Assembly: GCA_019454045.1 (NCBI GenBank)
Contig: SKCR01018456.1
Span: 186,001 to 250,000 of the forward strand
Direction of reading: 5' to 3'
DNA length: 64,000 nt
DNA from: Zanthoxylum bungeanum
Taxonomy: Eukaryota; Streptophyta; Magnoliopsida; Sapindales; Rutaceae
Every line of letters starts with the position of its first letter. The first letter of the stretch is position 1. The notes below the pieces were generated by a model that was given only the letters and a program-made list of their open reading frames with translations, made no database searches and was not told the DNA's origin. Shown one piece after another: positions 24,301 through 32,350 of this stretch. Position numbers and translations under genes: made by a program.

Positions 24301-27195
24301 CCAAAACCATATAGGGGGTGCCGTCATTAGTTGGGGTTACGTATTCTACTCCCATGCTTTCTAAGGCTTCTTTGGATATTATGTCTACCGCGCTTCCGAG
24401 GTCTACCAGGATTCTATCCACCTCTGTGCCGCTGATTGTAGCTTTGATTATCAGCGCATCATCATAGGGAAAACTCACCCTTCGTGCATCCTCGTCGGTG
24501 AACATTATGGGCACCGACCGACCCCCTTGTAGTGTCGGGGGTCTTTCTGTTCCTAGCACCTCTGCCCCTTGAGCTCGGCTATAGTTCTTTCTTGACCGGT
24601 TAGAGTCCCCGTCCAGTGTACTTCCCCCTGCGATGATGTTCACCTGTCGGTTTCGTGCCCTCCGTCTGGCCGCCATGGTTTCATGGTCGATATAACTATT
24701 TAGATACCCATTTCGGGCTAGGTCCTCCATCTGTTCCCGCAGATCTTTGCATTCATCCGTTGTGTGCCCCCTCAGGTTATGATGTATGCAGTAAGACTTC
24801 TGGTTCCTTTTATCTGGGGGGAACCTCCTGAGGTCGGGTTCTATCAAGAGGCTTTTTTCCTGTATCTCCATGATGATTTGCCCTGGTGGCTTGCTCAGGG
24901 GAACATATGTTTCTTCTCGGGCTACATGATTCACCTGGGTCGCGACCCCTCTTTCCTGATCTCTTCGTGGTATCGGTTTGAATTTTTTGGGTTTCGGATT
25001 GAATCTTTTGAATTCCCTGTTCGGTAGTCGGGGGCTTCTGTTCTTGCTGTTCTTTCCCGAATGGTCGTCTCCCTTCGGGAGATCTTTTCTTCGCTTTCTA
25101 CCAAGACGAACTTCCGGGCTACCTCTAGGGCGGTGGCATAATCCGGCGTGTCCTGGATTCTTAGATGAGTCCATAACCTCCCGACTTTTAGGGCTCCTTT
25201 TAAGCTTTCTAGGGCTTCTAGGGACTCATATCCCCCGACTTCCAGTACCATGTTGTGGTATCTTTCAATAAAATTTTTCAGGGGCTCGTCATCTCCTCGC
25301 TTCATAAGTCTCAATTCTCCAATCGTCTTTTTGGGGACGCATGCTCCTTTAAAGTGTCGAATGAACGACTTCTTAAGTTGTGTGAAGCCTCCGATGCTCC
25401 CCGGAGCCAGACTTCTGTACCATAGGATGGTGGGTCCACCTAAAGTTAGGGGGAACATTTTACAGATGGCATCTCCTACTACTCACTGGACTTCCATCAA
25501 CAAGACAAAGCTTTCGATGTGCGATTTCGGGTCAGAGTGGCCTTTGTAGGGTGCCATGGTCGGCATGTTGAATCGCTTTGGGAATTTTGCCGACCTTATT
25601 TTTTCCGCGATGGGAGATTCCTCCTCACCGTCCCGGGCATCACTTGCGTCAGCCTTGCGGCCTACCCCCCGCTTGGTCATCTCTTTTTTTAACCAAGATT
25701 TTATCTCACTGGTTGTGCTGCCGTGTTGTTTTCTGTGCCTCTCTGCGCGTCCTATGCCCCGGGTGCGGCGTTCCTCATGGTTTGAAATTTCTTGCACATC
25801 CTCGCTATATTCCCTGTCTTCTCTTCGGGAGTCGTGGAGGCTGTCATAGGAAGGATTAAGTGATTGTCCTCTTCGTCCTATTTCCTCCTCTTATCATGTG
25901 TCCTCTGTTTGTGAATCTTTTTCTACAACTACGGACTTTATCCCGTAGGGGCCCCTCCTCCTGGGTCCATCATCCTCACTGGTATCTACCACCATTTTCC
26001 CTTCTGCTTTCTCACATTTTCTTCGACTGGTTCCGCCTTCGGGTCTCTCATTGTTCGTTTCTTCCATTCTCTCCAGCCGATCTATCATGGATTTCATGTT
26101 TTCTTCCATCTTTTTCATCCAGTCTGTTGCCGGACTCTCTGAAGATTGATGATTTCCACCCTTTGCCATTGTCTTACTACGTGAGTTGCTTTTTGAAAGT
26201 TCCCCACAGACGGCGCCAACTGTTGACGGTGGATTTTGGTCTCAGGGCAATATGGGAATATCACTTCTGAGGTAATCCTCTTTCAATAGTGAATTTGTTT
26301 GGTTATGGGGGACCAAAAGCAAACTTAGCAGAAGATAGGTAATGCGTCAATCAAGCAAGGAGATTTAACGTGGTTCGGCGGATTTTGGTCCGACCTACGT
26401 CCACGGGCACAAACAGGACTATATTTTTATTACTGAAACTCGTAATTCTTCTGTCTTTTTACAAGTTTTTCTGATGCCTTTTACACATACTCTACCCTTC
26501 TATTTATGAAAGTGAGGGAATCAGATTCCTCTTAGTATGAGGTTTCCTATTTGAAACAATCTCCTGCTCCCTCAATGAAACCTTTATCAAATCTATCTTT
26601 TACTTCATTTATCCTAGTAGGACTCTGACTCCTCAGTTTTCCCATGAAAGTATGGTAACTTATCTTCTGGAGCATATCATGCCATGCTCCCGGTCTTCAT
26701 GTGGTCGGTCATGATAGTCTTTTGTACCGGGAATGCTTCTGTCGACCTGATAAGTGCCCGGTCATCTTGAATTCAAGTGCTCGGTTGCCGATCATCAAGT
26801 GCTCGGTATCTTCATGTTGTGGTCGGTCTTTTATTGTAAAACGCTCGGGCCCTTACTGCTGGCTTTTTATGGAATTACCCTTCCACCATTGTCGTGCTGT
26901 TTTAAATATCATAGTGCCCATAAATGAATGCTAGCAAATATCACATTGAAAAATGGGATGGCCACTTGAACATAAGGTCAAGAGATTATCGATAAGTTTG
27001 ATGCTAGTCCAATAGAACAATTTTTTCTTTAAATGACAGTAAAGCACAAAAAAGACAGCAAAAAGAGTGAAATGAAGGAAAACCAATGACGCTTTGCTCC
27101 AAATACCTGCGGCTGAAGCTGTATGGTGATAAAACTCCAGAGGGATCTCTGGCTGCCCATCCAAGACAGTCCTCACCACCAGTTTGAGAGGTCAT
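328..27195 (-). CDS. CAD1: Cinnamyl alcohol dehydrogenase, CAD1-like (zinc alcohol dehydrogenase family), six exons
   Basis: NADPH-dependent zinc alcohol dehydrogenase of the plant CAD family, which reduces cinnamaldehydes to monolignols in the cytosol; the exact substrate of this clade is uncertain. Exons on the minus strand: 27107-27195, 1877-1990, 1568-1798, 856-1141, 633-783 and 328-524. They total 1068 nt and join in frame to 355 residues plus stop, a normal family length. Catalytic zinc ligands are Cys44, His69 (in GHE) and Cys164. Structural zinc ligands are Cys100, 103, 106 and 114. The dinucleotide fold has GLGGLG at 189-194, followed by an STS-K NADP-type patch at 212-217. The start ATG at 27195 has A at -3. 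Exon lengths of 89 and 114 nt match the usual first two CAD exons. Intron 1 carries about 24.8 kb of retroelements, and intron 3 uses a GC donor. Coding capacity is intact; whether the transcript is still spliced correctly is unknown. An 8-hydroxygeraniol or mannitol dehydrogenase-like role is possible, but the protein most resembles Arabidopsis CAD1 as I recall it. Confidence 0.9.
1142..1567 (-). other. GC-AG intron (intron 3 of CAD1-like)
   Basis: The donor reads AG|GCAAGT on the minus strand, the classic consensus for the rare GC-AG class. The acceptor is AACAG|G at 1142-1143. Only this donor keeps the frame (HER-YCY). The nearby GT at 1562-1563 would add four bases and shift the frame. 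Confidence 0.8.
1991..2131 (-). other. Native 3' portion of CAD1-like intron 1
   Basis: Unique A/T-rich intron sequence between the acceptor of exon 2 (TTTCAG|G at 1990/1991) and the LTR end of element A at 2132. Together with 26919-27106 it gives an original intron of about 330 bp. Confidence 0.75.
2132..3892 (-). repeat. 3' LTR of element A (interrupted)
   Basis: Starts TGTTGACGG and ends CATCAACA on the plus strand. It is homologous to 26221-26918 along its length except for a 1.0-kb insertion (2330-3331). It keeps about 34 bp near 3794-3830 that the other LTR has lost. A purine-rich tract on the minus strand (AGGGGACAGA, 3893-3902) abuts it as the polypurine tract. Without the insertion it would be about 750 bp. 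Confidence 0.9.
2330..3331. mobile_element. Non-autonomous hAT-like DNA transposon in the element A LTR
   Basis: The intact LTR copy at 26.4 kb shows this 1.0-kb block is an insertion. The ends form an imperfect inverted repeat (AGAGATGGCA at 2332; the other end reads AGGGATGGCA on the minus strand). AAACAGGA occurs on both sides (2322-2329 and 3332-3339), fitting an 8-bp hAT target duplication, though one extra A leaves the exact length (8-10 bp) uncertain. Both subterminal regions carry many copies of GCGGGTTTGGTAA in the two orientations, as hAT transposase-binding arrays often do. There is no transposase ORF, and the middle is A/T-rich. Confidence 0.78.
4286..4293 (+). promoter_or_regulatory. 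TATA box of the element A antisense gene (copy 1)
   Basis: TATAAAAA at 4286-4293, about 400 bp before the ATG at 4688. It is followed by an untranslated exon, a consensus donor GTAAGT at 4491 and an acceptor TTCTTAG at 4680-4686, giving a 5'-UTR intron that ends one base before the ATG. The duplicate lies at 5897, with its intron donor at 6102. Confidence 0.55.
4688..5427 (+). CDS. Antisense gene exon, copy 1: Transposase_28-like domain
   Basis: Open first coding exon (about 247 codons up to the donor GAG|GTTAGG). The amino third is acidic and Ser/Pro-rich. The second half carries the pattern [14 protein letters not shown]...LNSWRILAG and a later HGWYYL...WFWATGDW block, which I recognise as the Pfam 'putative gypsy type transposon' (Transposase_28) family. 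This family is found as antisense ORFs in Tat elements. This copy is in frame throughout but is cut off from exons 3-4 by the tandem duplication, since its second exon ends at 5559. Function of the family is unknown. Confidence 0.75.
6298..8746 (+). pseudogene. Antisense spliced gene of element A (Transposase_28 + coiled coil)
   Basis: Four coding exons can be joined: 6298-7037, 7121-7279, 7407-7912 and about 8055-8746. Phases match at the first two junctions (GGA G|CC, then ATA G|GT ATG). Exon 1 is the Transposase_28-like domain, broken by one extra T near 6635 relative to copy 1. Exon 3 is basic and Ser/Pro-rich (SRRRKRRFG). Exon 4 is a heptad-rich coiled coil (ELAAVEAV...[12 protein letters not shown]) and then an acidic, proline-rich tail ending at TAA 8744-8746. 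A run of six C at about 8490-8495 shifts frame once. It runs opposite to gag-pol and converges on the pol end at 10651. It has its own TATA box, so it is probably an independent transcription unit. Its role is unknown. Confidence 0.7.
8747..10650. repeat. Minisatellite-bearing 3' region of element A
   Basis: Non-coding gap between the convergent antisense gene and pol. From about 8940 to 9360 it carries short units around CCTCGGCGGAAC...CAGCCCCGAGC (about 40 bp). From about 9650 to 10330 there are four dispersed units of about 90 bp starting TAAGGG and ending CTCACGGATCC, each with an inverted pair (CACGGG/CCCGTG). Hypervariable tandem repeats in this position are known for Tat and Ogre elements. 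Frames through the repeats on both strands are not credible genes. Confidence 0.7.
10651..11889 (-). pseudogene. Element A integrase region
   Basis: Integrase core with DDE residues in context: AIDYFTKW (first Asp), TDNEKQFDS (second Asp) and NGQVEATNK (Glu). It is followed by the C-terminal GPY-like region ([26 protein letters not shown]) and a stop at 10651-10653 after KKYFQ. The zinc-binding N-terminal part (11287-11889) is in other frames, and a single missing base near 10690 breaks the last codons. It belongs to the same polyprotein as the RT at 12165-13496. Confidence 0.85.
11918..13496 (-). pseudogene. Element A reverse transcriptase and dual RNase H
   Basis: RT palm and fingers: [44 protein letters not shown] and the YVDD catalytic box. 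Then RNase H ([24 protein letters not shown]), then a second, archaeal-type RNase H ([32 protein letters not shown]) typical of Tat elements. A frameshift near 12170 splits the second RNase H. At 13496 the frame is cut inside WRM-CVDF by element B. The codons on the other side (23563-23600, KKANGKW) complete the motif once the CATCC duplication is allowed for. Confidence 0.88.
13497..15519 (+). repeat. 5' LTR of element B
   Basis: Starts AGTTGGATAATATG (the other LTR has TGTTGG, so the first two bases are mutated) and ends ACCAACA. It contains the hairpin array at 14555-14865. Differences from the 3' LTR are few and mostly one-base length changes in runs. The ORFs in it are repeated in the 3' LTR and look incidental. 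Confidence 0.93.
14555..14865 (+). repeat. Array of about ten consecutive perfect hairpins in the element B LTR
   Basis: Back-to-back inverted repeats with short loops. Examples: TTAATC-TAG-GATTAA (14588), GATATTTTAT/ATAAAATATC (14610), CGATTAATT-TGG-AATTAATCG (14651), TTAATATAT-TCG-ATATATTAA (14677), CGAAAT-TAG-ATTTCG (14699), GAATTAAAAT-TAG-ATTTTAATTC (14719), and a 12-bp stem at 14747-14773. The last unit is branched: outer GCGACGT/ACGTCGC (14775-14781 with 14832-14838) encloses two inner hairpins. The same array is at 22597-22906. Loops are strikingly often TAG, TGG or TCG. Confidence 0.9.
15520..17200 (+). other. Element B leader, proximal part
   Basis: Non-coding, A/T-rich sequence after the 5' LTR. 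It opens with the primer-site-like TGGCATCATGC. At 15690-16010 are three imperfect units of about 140 bp marked by TTGGCCGA (15703, 15847, 15990). I find no gag-like frame; the longest open frames are short and unremarkable. Confidence 0.6.
17236..17649 (+). ncRNA. Four leader hairpins with a conserved GGCCAAAGTCA loop (element B)
   Basis: Hairpin 1 (17236-17281): GTTGGCA..GGT pairs with ACC..TGTCAAT. Hairpin 2 (17318-17387): GTGAT/ATCAC inside a longer imperfect stem. Hairpin 3 (17428-17473): GAATCATTAGG with CCTA-g-ATGATTC. Hairpin 4 (17599-17649): TTAAATAGCATACA with TGTGTGTTATTTAA. The four stems are unrelated in sequence, but all loops contain the same core, TTTKTTGGCCAAAGTCAAG with small changes. 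Stem variation with loop conservation suggests selection on RNA structure. No known RNA family comes to mind. Confidence 0.65.
17850..18120 (+). repeat. A/T-rich tandem hairpin repeats (element B)
   Basis: About five units of roughly 50 bp built on TTGATTTTATAATGGGATTA...AATCAA. Each unit is a nested dyad: outer TTGATT/AATCAA around inner TATAAT/ATTATA. Copies differ by small changes. Confidence 0.75.
18121..19103 (+). other. Unassigned element B interior
   Basis: A/T-rich with one 92-codon open frame (18389-18667) that matches no family I know. A small perfect dyad AACACTAAAGTGTT sits near 18930. It lies where gag should be, but I see no zinc knuckle or capsid motif. Confidence 0.4.
19104..19276 (+). 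repeat. 86-bp tandem duplication (element B)
   Basis: Two copies (19104-19189, 19190-19276) beginning AACAAGACTCGTATATCC. Each holds a small hairpin, TATCCAC...GTGGATA in the second copy. Differences are few. Confidence 0.8.
20440..21460 (+). pseudogene. Decayed copia RT / RNase H relic (element B)
   Basis: Scattered matches to Ty1/copia pol in several frames. About 20537-20668 reads [15 protein letters not shown]...RSMFGLMQA, corresponding to the DVKTAFLNG...LYGLKQA landmarks. About 21025-21110 reads [20 protein letters not shown], then an SWKSS trace (21169). About 21380-21455 reads [10 protein letters not shown]...NPLTK, the usual carboxyl end. The catalytic YVDD box is not found. Stops and frameshifts are numerous, so nothing functional is encoded. 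Confidence 0.8.
21528..21540 (+). other. Polypurine tract of element B
   Basis: AAGTGGGAGAT directly before the 3' LTR (TGTTGGATAA), the standard copia plus-strand primer. Confidence 0.85.
21541..23557 (+). repeat. 3' LTR of element B
   Basis: TGTTGGATAATATGAC...AAACCAACA, followed by target duplication CATCC. It repeats the 5' LTR including the hairpin array (22597-22906). Confidence 0.93.
23563..23876 (-). pseudogene. Element A: start of the RT domain
   Basis: Reads GIDPKFITHRLTVNP and then [18 protein letters not shown] up to the B insertion, in more than one frame. This is the RT amino end that continues at 13496. Confidence 0.8.
23877..24930 (-). pseudogene. Element A gag C-terminus and protease
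   Basis: Gag zinc finger of the Tat form ([14 protein letters not shown], near 24770), then an aspartic protease whose active site reads DLGSAVDI instead of the usual DTGSSADI (near 24390). The flap/C-terminal part, [17 protein letters not shown] (near 24175), is in the next frame after a shift near 24220. The Thr-to-Leu change in the active-site triplet probably kills the enzyme. Confidence 0.85.
24931..26169 (-). pseudogene. Element A gag (capsid)
   Basis: ATG at 26169, 32 bp after the primer site. The amino part is charged and helical ([20 protein letters not shown]). The capsid region contains [17 protein letters not shown] and then [20 protein letters not shown]...SFIRHFKG...[13 protein letters not shown], matching Retrotrans_gag. 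The frame changes near 25890, 25470 and 25000, so the protein is not continuous. Confidence 0.85.
26201..26218 (-). other. Primer-binding site of element A
   Basis: On the minus strand, two bases after the LTR: TGGCGCCGTCTGTGGGGA. The first nine bases match the complement of the plant tRNA-Asp 3' end as I recall it; the rest is diverged. Confidence 0.75.
26221..26918 (-). repeat. 5' LTR of element A
   Basis: Homologous to 2132-3892 minus the hAT insertion. It lacks about 34 bp found near 3794-3830 and the terminal 19 bp or so (TGTTGATGGTGTTTTCAGG on the minus strand), so its outer border is a deletion scar. Confidence 0.88.
27107..27195 (-). CDS. CAD1: CAD1-like exon 1 (first 30 codons)
   Basis: This 89-nt exon encodes the amino end ([11 protein letters not shown] region, residues 1-30). 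It ends AG before a GTATTT donor at 27106, so the Arg30 codon is split and completed by the first base of exon 2 at 1990, over 25 kb away. The reading frame across the junction is exact. Exon 1 is the only coding part left on the far side of the retroelement cluster. Confidence 0.88.
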
Positions 27196-29414
27196 TGTTC
27201 ACTAACCATCATAAAGCAACAAGGCATCAGTTTTGTGAACTTGAAATGACAATAGGAAAAACAATATCCTTTATAGTTAGTAACTTCCCAAAAAAAAAAA
27301 AAAGGATTTTTTGTAGGATAAGACCGCATTATGAAACTCTAGTGCTAATAAACTGATTAAATAAAATTCTGAACAGAGGTAGACAGGTGTTTTCTGCATA
27401 ATCATAGAAGATACACAATAGTACAAAAACTGAAACTTGATAGAAGAAAGAAATAAAAGCAGGGAAGGAACAAGGTAACATTAGTTTAATGGATTCCAAC
27501 AAATAGAAATAGAATAAATTCACGAATAATACAAGTCTAAATATCAATAATAATCTAGTGAAACAGCTTCTCCAATCTCCATAGAGAGGAAGTAACATAT
27601 GGCACAGCCTCACACCCACTGGGCAAACCAACAAAACAAAGGAATCGAATTCATTTTTATTTTAGTAGATAGATAGATGGATATGGCAACGAAAATGGAA
27701 ATCTAATAAGAAAATATTTGATATAGATCTAACAAGTACAGTGAGAAAGAGAGGATCAGAATAGCAGAAGATACATTGACAGAGCAGAGGAGTAGCTAGT
27801 TGACTTTGCGTTTGTGTGTTTTTCACTTATGGCTTTGAGTTTTGTGGAAGTGGAACCATCCCTTTTTTTTTTTTTTTTTAAAATACTGGATTCAACATCA
27901 ATTACCCTATTATTAAGTGGGGGCACTTAGCCACTCTCCTGTGTCCACCTCTTTCTATTGCTTGGCCAACGATGGATGTTCCATGGCATATAGATTTTTT
28001 TTTTTGAATCGTTTAAATAAAATTGATAAAATTTTAAATTATCTTAAATTTTTACAAAAAAATATATTTCATAAATTCAAATCAATGGTTTAAAAATTAA
28101 ATATTGAGCCATACATCATCATAACATAATAGACAACATAAGCAATGACACGACTCTCTCTGCTCTACTTATTGCTTAGCCAACCACAGCGCTTCCATTG
28201 AATCAGAGACAACGTAAGCAATGACATAACACTCTCTGCTTTTCAATCCAATTAGATTTTGATTCGAATCGTATTAAAGGTAATATGAATTTATAAAAAT
28301 TAATTTATTTAATAAATAAATTAATTTATTTCGATTTTTTTATTAAACAAATCGAATGCAAAGTTAATATCACTTCTCCATTCATTCATCTTTGTTATTG
28401 ATTTCCTTTTGTTAATTTTTATCATTTTTTAATTAAGTTCGAGAATTTGGTGCAGATTATCATGAAAAAATAATATTATATAGATTTGAGAAATTAGCTA
28501 AACAATGCAAATTTTAAAGGGATTTTTCTAAAATAACACTTGTTAAGTATTTCTATTTAAACTACCAAGTTCATTAAAATTGGACGAAAATGCCCTTTTG
28601 ACAACTTTTAATAAAATCCTTTTGACTGATTCACTTATAAATATAAAAAAATAAATAAATATTGGTTTTTTCTCTCTTTTATTGGGTGTTGGGAGGAAAA
28701 CATGTTCTGTTACACGTTGTGGTACGCCACATGGACATGACATGGATTTTGTAATCTATCTAATTATCTATTAATTATTTAGATTTGTTTTAAACAATTA
28801 GATATGATATATATCAAAAAATATTTAAGGGATTATAATTATAATTTGATTTATAATTATCCACAAGATAAGTCTTGTTGAATAATACTTCTTTGTGATA
28901 GAGGTTTAATCTATATATATATATTAGCTCATCTCAACATATTTTCTTTGAGGCACCATCAAATGTCTTTGAGATTTGGAAGTGTAAAATAAGAAATGGA
29001 GGTCTCTAATAGCCACTCTATAATCACAAGGAAAACTCATTGAATGTGTGAAATTATGAAATAAGCCGTTCGATCTGTTTCTATTGCAAACTTAAAAGTT
29101 ATGAAAAAATAACCCTTAATCTATATTTTTCCCAACAATCATATCAGCGCCTTAGTTGGCTTATTTTCTTGCCTTGCGTGTTGTTCCTATATTTATTTTT
29201 TGTGAGCCGAAAAATAAACATATTTTTTTATTGGCAAAATCATAATATCATACACGCAGCGCAGCAGGTATATAATAACTGAAATTCTATTTTTGACTAG
29301 ACTGAAATTCTGATTTTGAAAAGAATGAAATTTATTACCGACGAACAAAATATTCTCTAGTGAACAAACTTAATTATATTAAGATGATTTCATTTATTTG
29401 TGTACCTCAGATAA
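27196..29414 (-). other. Upstream region of the CAD1-like gene
   Basis: A/T-rich, with no gene I can support. It should hold the promoter and 5' UTR; I could not fix a TATA box or start site. A motif near TTGCTTGGCCAAC recurs at about 27960 and 28170, and AGACAACRTAAGCAATGACA occurs at about 28131 and 28208. An A/T snapback (AAATTAATTTATT) lies near 28300. Confidence 0.5.
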
Positions 29415-29933
29415 AAAGCAGCGTCCACCGTAAGGTCTTACCGATTTATAACAAACAAATATTTCAGTTTACGATTCCTTTCAACACAATAACTCATGGT
29501 TTCCGACAACGAATAGACACCAGGCCGCATAGTTGGTTATACTCCAAGAGCGGTTACAAACTTTAAAAGATGAGAACTTAGCTATGCGAAGCTCCAACAC
29601 AACCCTTCAAAATCAGTTGGAGTAAATCTCTTCAACCTCCCAACAACGTGATACTTCAGATCACCCCAACAATCATACAATCTCATCCAACCTCTTGGGG
29701 GCATTCAACGATGTAGCAAGTGATGATCCACCTCCAAACCTCCACCACCAAAACCTTCAAAGATATCAAAATATTTTTCCAGTCGATCAAGCACAATAAG
29801 TCGCATCCACTATGCGCAAATAAATGCTAGAGTTCAAAGAAGCAAATTTGTCCATCCTACCCGGTGTCAGGCTACTAGTAAGAAAGAGACGAGTCGGCAC
29901 AATTTCAGACACCCCATTTTTGGACACCATCAC
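29415..29933 (+). pseudogene. Relic F, part 1: primer site and gag N-terminus
   Basis: A degenerate primer-site match (GCAGCGTCCACCGTAAGGTC, 29418) is followed by a frame that aligns with D1 gag: LQERLQTLKDEN, TSDHPNN, NLLGAFND, then MLEFKEANLSILPGV and GTISDTPFLDTIT. Stop codons and one shift interrupt it. It breaks at 29933 where element C begins. It is an older, plus-strand relative of D1. No F LTR could be recognised upstream. Confidence 0.82.
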
Positions 29934-32333
29934 TATTGGGGTTTTATAAGGGTATTACCGGGTAATACAGCGGAACGTAAAAAATCAAAATTTTCTGATT
30001 TCAAAAAATTTTCTCGGGCAATTAAAATAAACTTATTTATTTTAATCACACAATACTTAAGATCTGAAATTTTTACCCAAGAAATCAAATTTCTTCTTAA
30101 TTGTTGAATTGCCCCAATACTTTCCATTTTGTTCATTTTGGTCCTCAAATTGTCAAATACAATTTTAAATGATTCAAAATCATTACCAAGATGTATTTAA
30201 CATGTCCAATACATGAAAACACAAATTGCAACAAAAACCCCACTAAAAGACAAAATTGTCGAGAAGGCCATGAATTTTCAAGATTTGCAATTTAGTTCAA
30301 TCTTGTTCAAAACAAGTCAAGATAAATTCAATCAATCTCAAATTTAATATACATCATTTATACATCAAACACAACACATATATGAAAAGCCCCAAATTTG
30401 GAAATGGTTAAGAACCATAATTTTACAATTTCTTTAAATTGATAAATTACACCAAATTAATCAAATTCAATAGTTTAATTCAATTTTCACAACACCAAAC
30501 AAGTCTCACCATAATGAAACAACACAAGAATAATTTTAGTCATTAATGAGCGGCCTAACAACTCTAGAATGACAACATGATTATCAAATAATCAAAAGAG
30601 AGCTTAAGAACCAATTTCATGCTTTCTTTGTTCATCAAACATGCAAGCACCTTTCAATCAAGTTTCCAACCATTTAATTACATACTTAAAGAGTATATAA
30701 AATTCTAAGCAACACAAGTTGAAGCCTAGTATCATAGAAATAATTTTCTAATTGAAAAATTTTAAGAAAAACTTACAAAAATCCAAGTTTTTCAAGTTTT
30801 TCTTTTATTTTTCAACACTTTTCTCTCAAACTTTCTTTGTAATATTTGGTGGCTTAACCTAATGAATGAAAAATGAAACAAAATAATTTATACTCTCCAA
30901 TTAAGCCCTTGGCTGAATTTTTAGTAATAAAAATAAAATATCTAGATATTTTTTTTGTTTCAATTTATTAAAGTTAATCCACTTGTTGTATTTGATCATT
31001 ATAACATTTAATGATTTACAACAAGTCAAACTAATCAAATAAAATCACTTCCTAAATTAATCATAACTTAAGATATTTATATTTTAATTACTTTAATTTA
31101 TATTTTACTTGCTTTAATTATTTAACAATTAAATAATTATTAAAATATATGAATTATTATATATATTTTTTTAATATTCAGATACATATATATTTTTGAT
31201 ATATGTCAAATATCACAATTTGACATTTAATCAATGTGTATTTAATAAAATCATTTATTAAATACAAATACACGTTAATTAGGAAATGACCATTAGGTCC
31301 ATTTGCATGTATTTTCCGTTTAACCGTTAAACGGCATATAAATAATCAAAATTATTCATAAAAGTTGCCCTAGTGCTGTACGAATATATTTCATAGGTGA
31401 GACTCTCTATATTCAGACATATCCGTCACGAAATCCAATTTCGTGTCCATAATTTACCCACCTGTAAATTATGACGACTACGGATAAACTCACTAAATCA
31501 TACAGGTCGAGGTCATTGCATATGTTTAATTCATCTGTTACAGGTATCCGGATATATCTCAAATATATAGATGTAAACGTAAAATTTTTATAGGGACAAT
31601 CCCATCGACGTCCCTATTAGCAATCTCTAAAATAACACTTAGAACTCACCTCTAAATTGTACCACGTGGCATAGTTTTTATTTGATTTCTAATCATATAT
31701 GGACTACTTATACTTTGTACACAGAACTGACAGATCATATCTTGACACACACAGGACACTTTGAGGATTTGTCCACATCCAACGAACAGGTGGAGGTCTG
31801 ACCTTAATAGGTCGGTGACGTGACTGTCATCTAAGTGTGGAAGATGACTCATGTGCCCACAGTGGTATCTCAATTCGAAGAATCACTTATGTTACTTAAC
31901 CCGAGAAGATTCTTATTGACGTTGGTGTACCATCCATTAAGAATTTTCAATGAGTCGTTCAGTATTTATCCGCTATAAACACATACACGTCTATACAAGT
32001 CTCCAAGATTGATGGTTCATTGAGAAACCATTAGAATCCAATATTCCAGTATATGACATGTATCGGTCTCAAAGGGTTTACTTTCGATCAAATAGTGTAA
32101 ACCTTGACTAGGAACAGTCTAAGAATGACAACGTCATGATACAACTCAATGTCAGTTGCGACGCTTTTGCAACTGTATCATAACTAATCATTCTAAGGTT
32201 AATTACGTCTATACCATGTAAAGAGATATATTATATTATAGAAACTGTTTATTTTATTAATAATAAAACATTAACAATAGTATTTACAAGGAAATACAAC
32301 AGGGAATTGGCGCTCTGAGCACCAACCCTAACA
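29934..32333 (-). repeat. 3' LTR of element C
   Basis: 2.40 kb; on the minus strand TGTTAGGGTTGGTGCTC...TATAAAACCCCAATA. It contains an array of perfect hairpins (31203-31486). A short frame at 31652-31873 is not convincing. Confidence 0.9.
31203..31486 (-). repeat. Hairpin array and three-way junction in the element C LTR
   Basis: Perfect dyads: ATGTCAAAT/ATTTGACAT (31203-31226), GTATTTAATAAA/TTTATTAAATAC (31238-31265) and CCGTTTAA-CCG-TTAAACGG (31316-31334). There is also a branched unit: outer TATCCGT (31420) / ACGGATA (31480) enclosing CACGAAAT-CCA-ATTTCGTG (31427-31445) and CATAATTTAC/GTAAATTATG (31448-31473). Confidence 0.88.
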
Positions 32334-32335
32334 AA

Positions 32336-32350
32336 ATCTCCCACTTGCTC
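32336..32350 (-). other. Polypurine tract of element C
   Basis: GAGCAAGTGGGAGAT on the minus strand, two bases from the LTR start; typical for plant copia elements. Confidence 0.85.

Larger units (their letters stand above)
2132..26918 (-). mobile_element. Element A: Tat-type Ty3/gypsy LTR retrotransposon in CAD1-like intron 1
   Basis: Minus-strand element with LTRs at both ends. In order it carries a TGGCGCC-type primer site, gag, protease, RT, RNase H, a second RNase H, integrase and a long 3' region with an antisense gene. The second RNase H and the antisense ORF between pol and the 3' LTR are known hallmarks of the Tat lineage. It spans 24.8 kb, but about 10.06 kb is nested element B, 1.0 kb a hAT-like insertion and 1.6 kb a tandem duplication, leaving about 12 kb. 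Pol and gag contain several frameshifts. The 26918 end lacks about 19 bp of LTR and no target duplication is visible, so that border has been eroded. Orientation is the same as the host gene. Confidence 0.88.
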
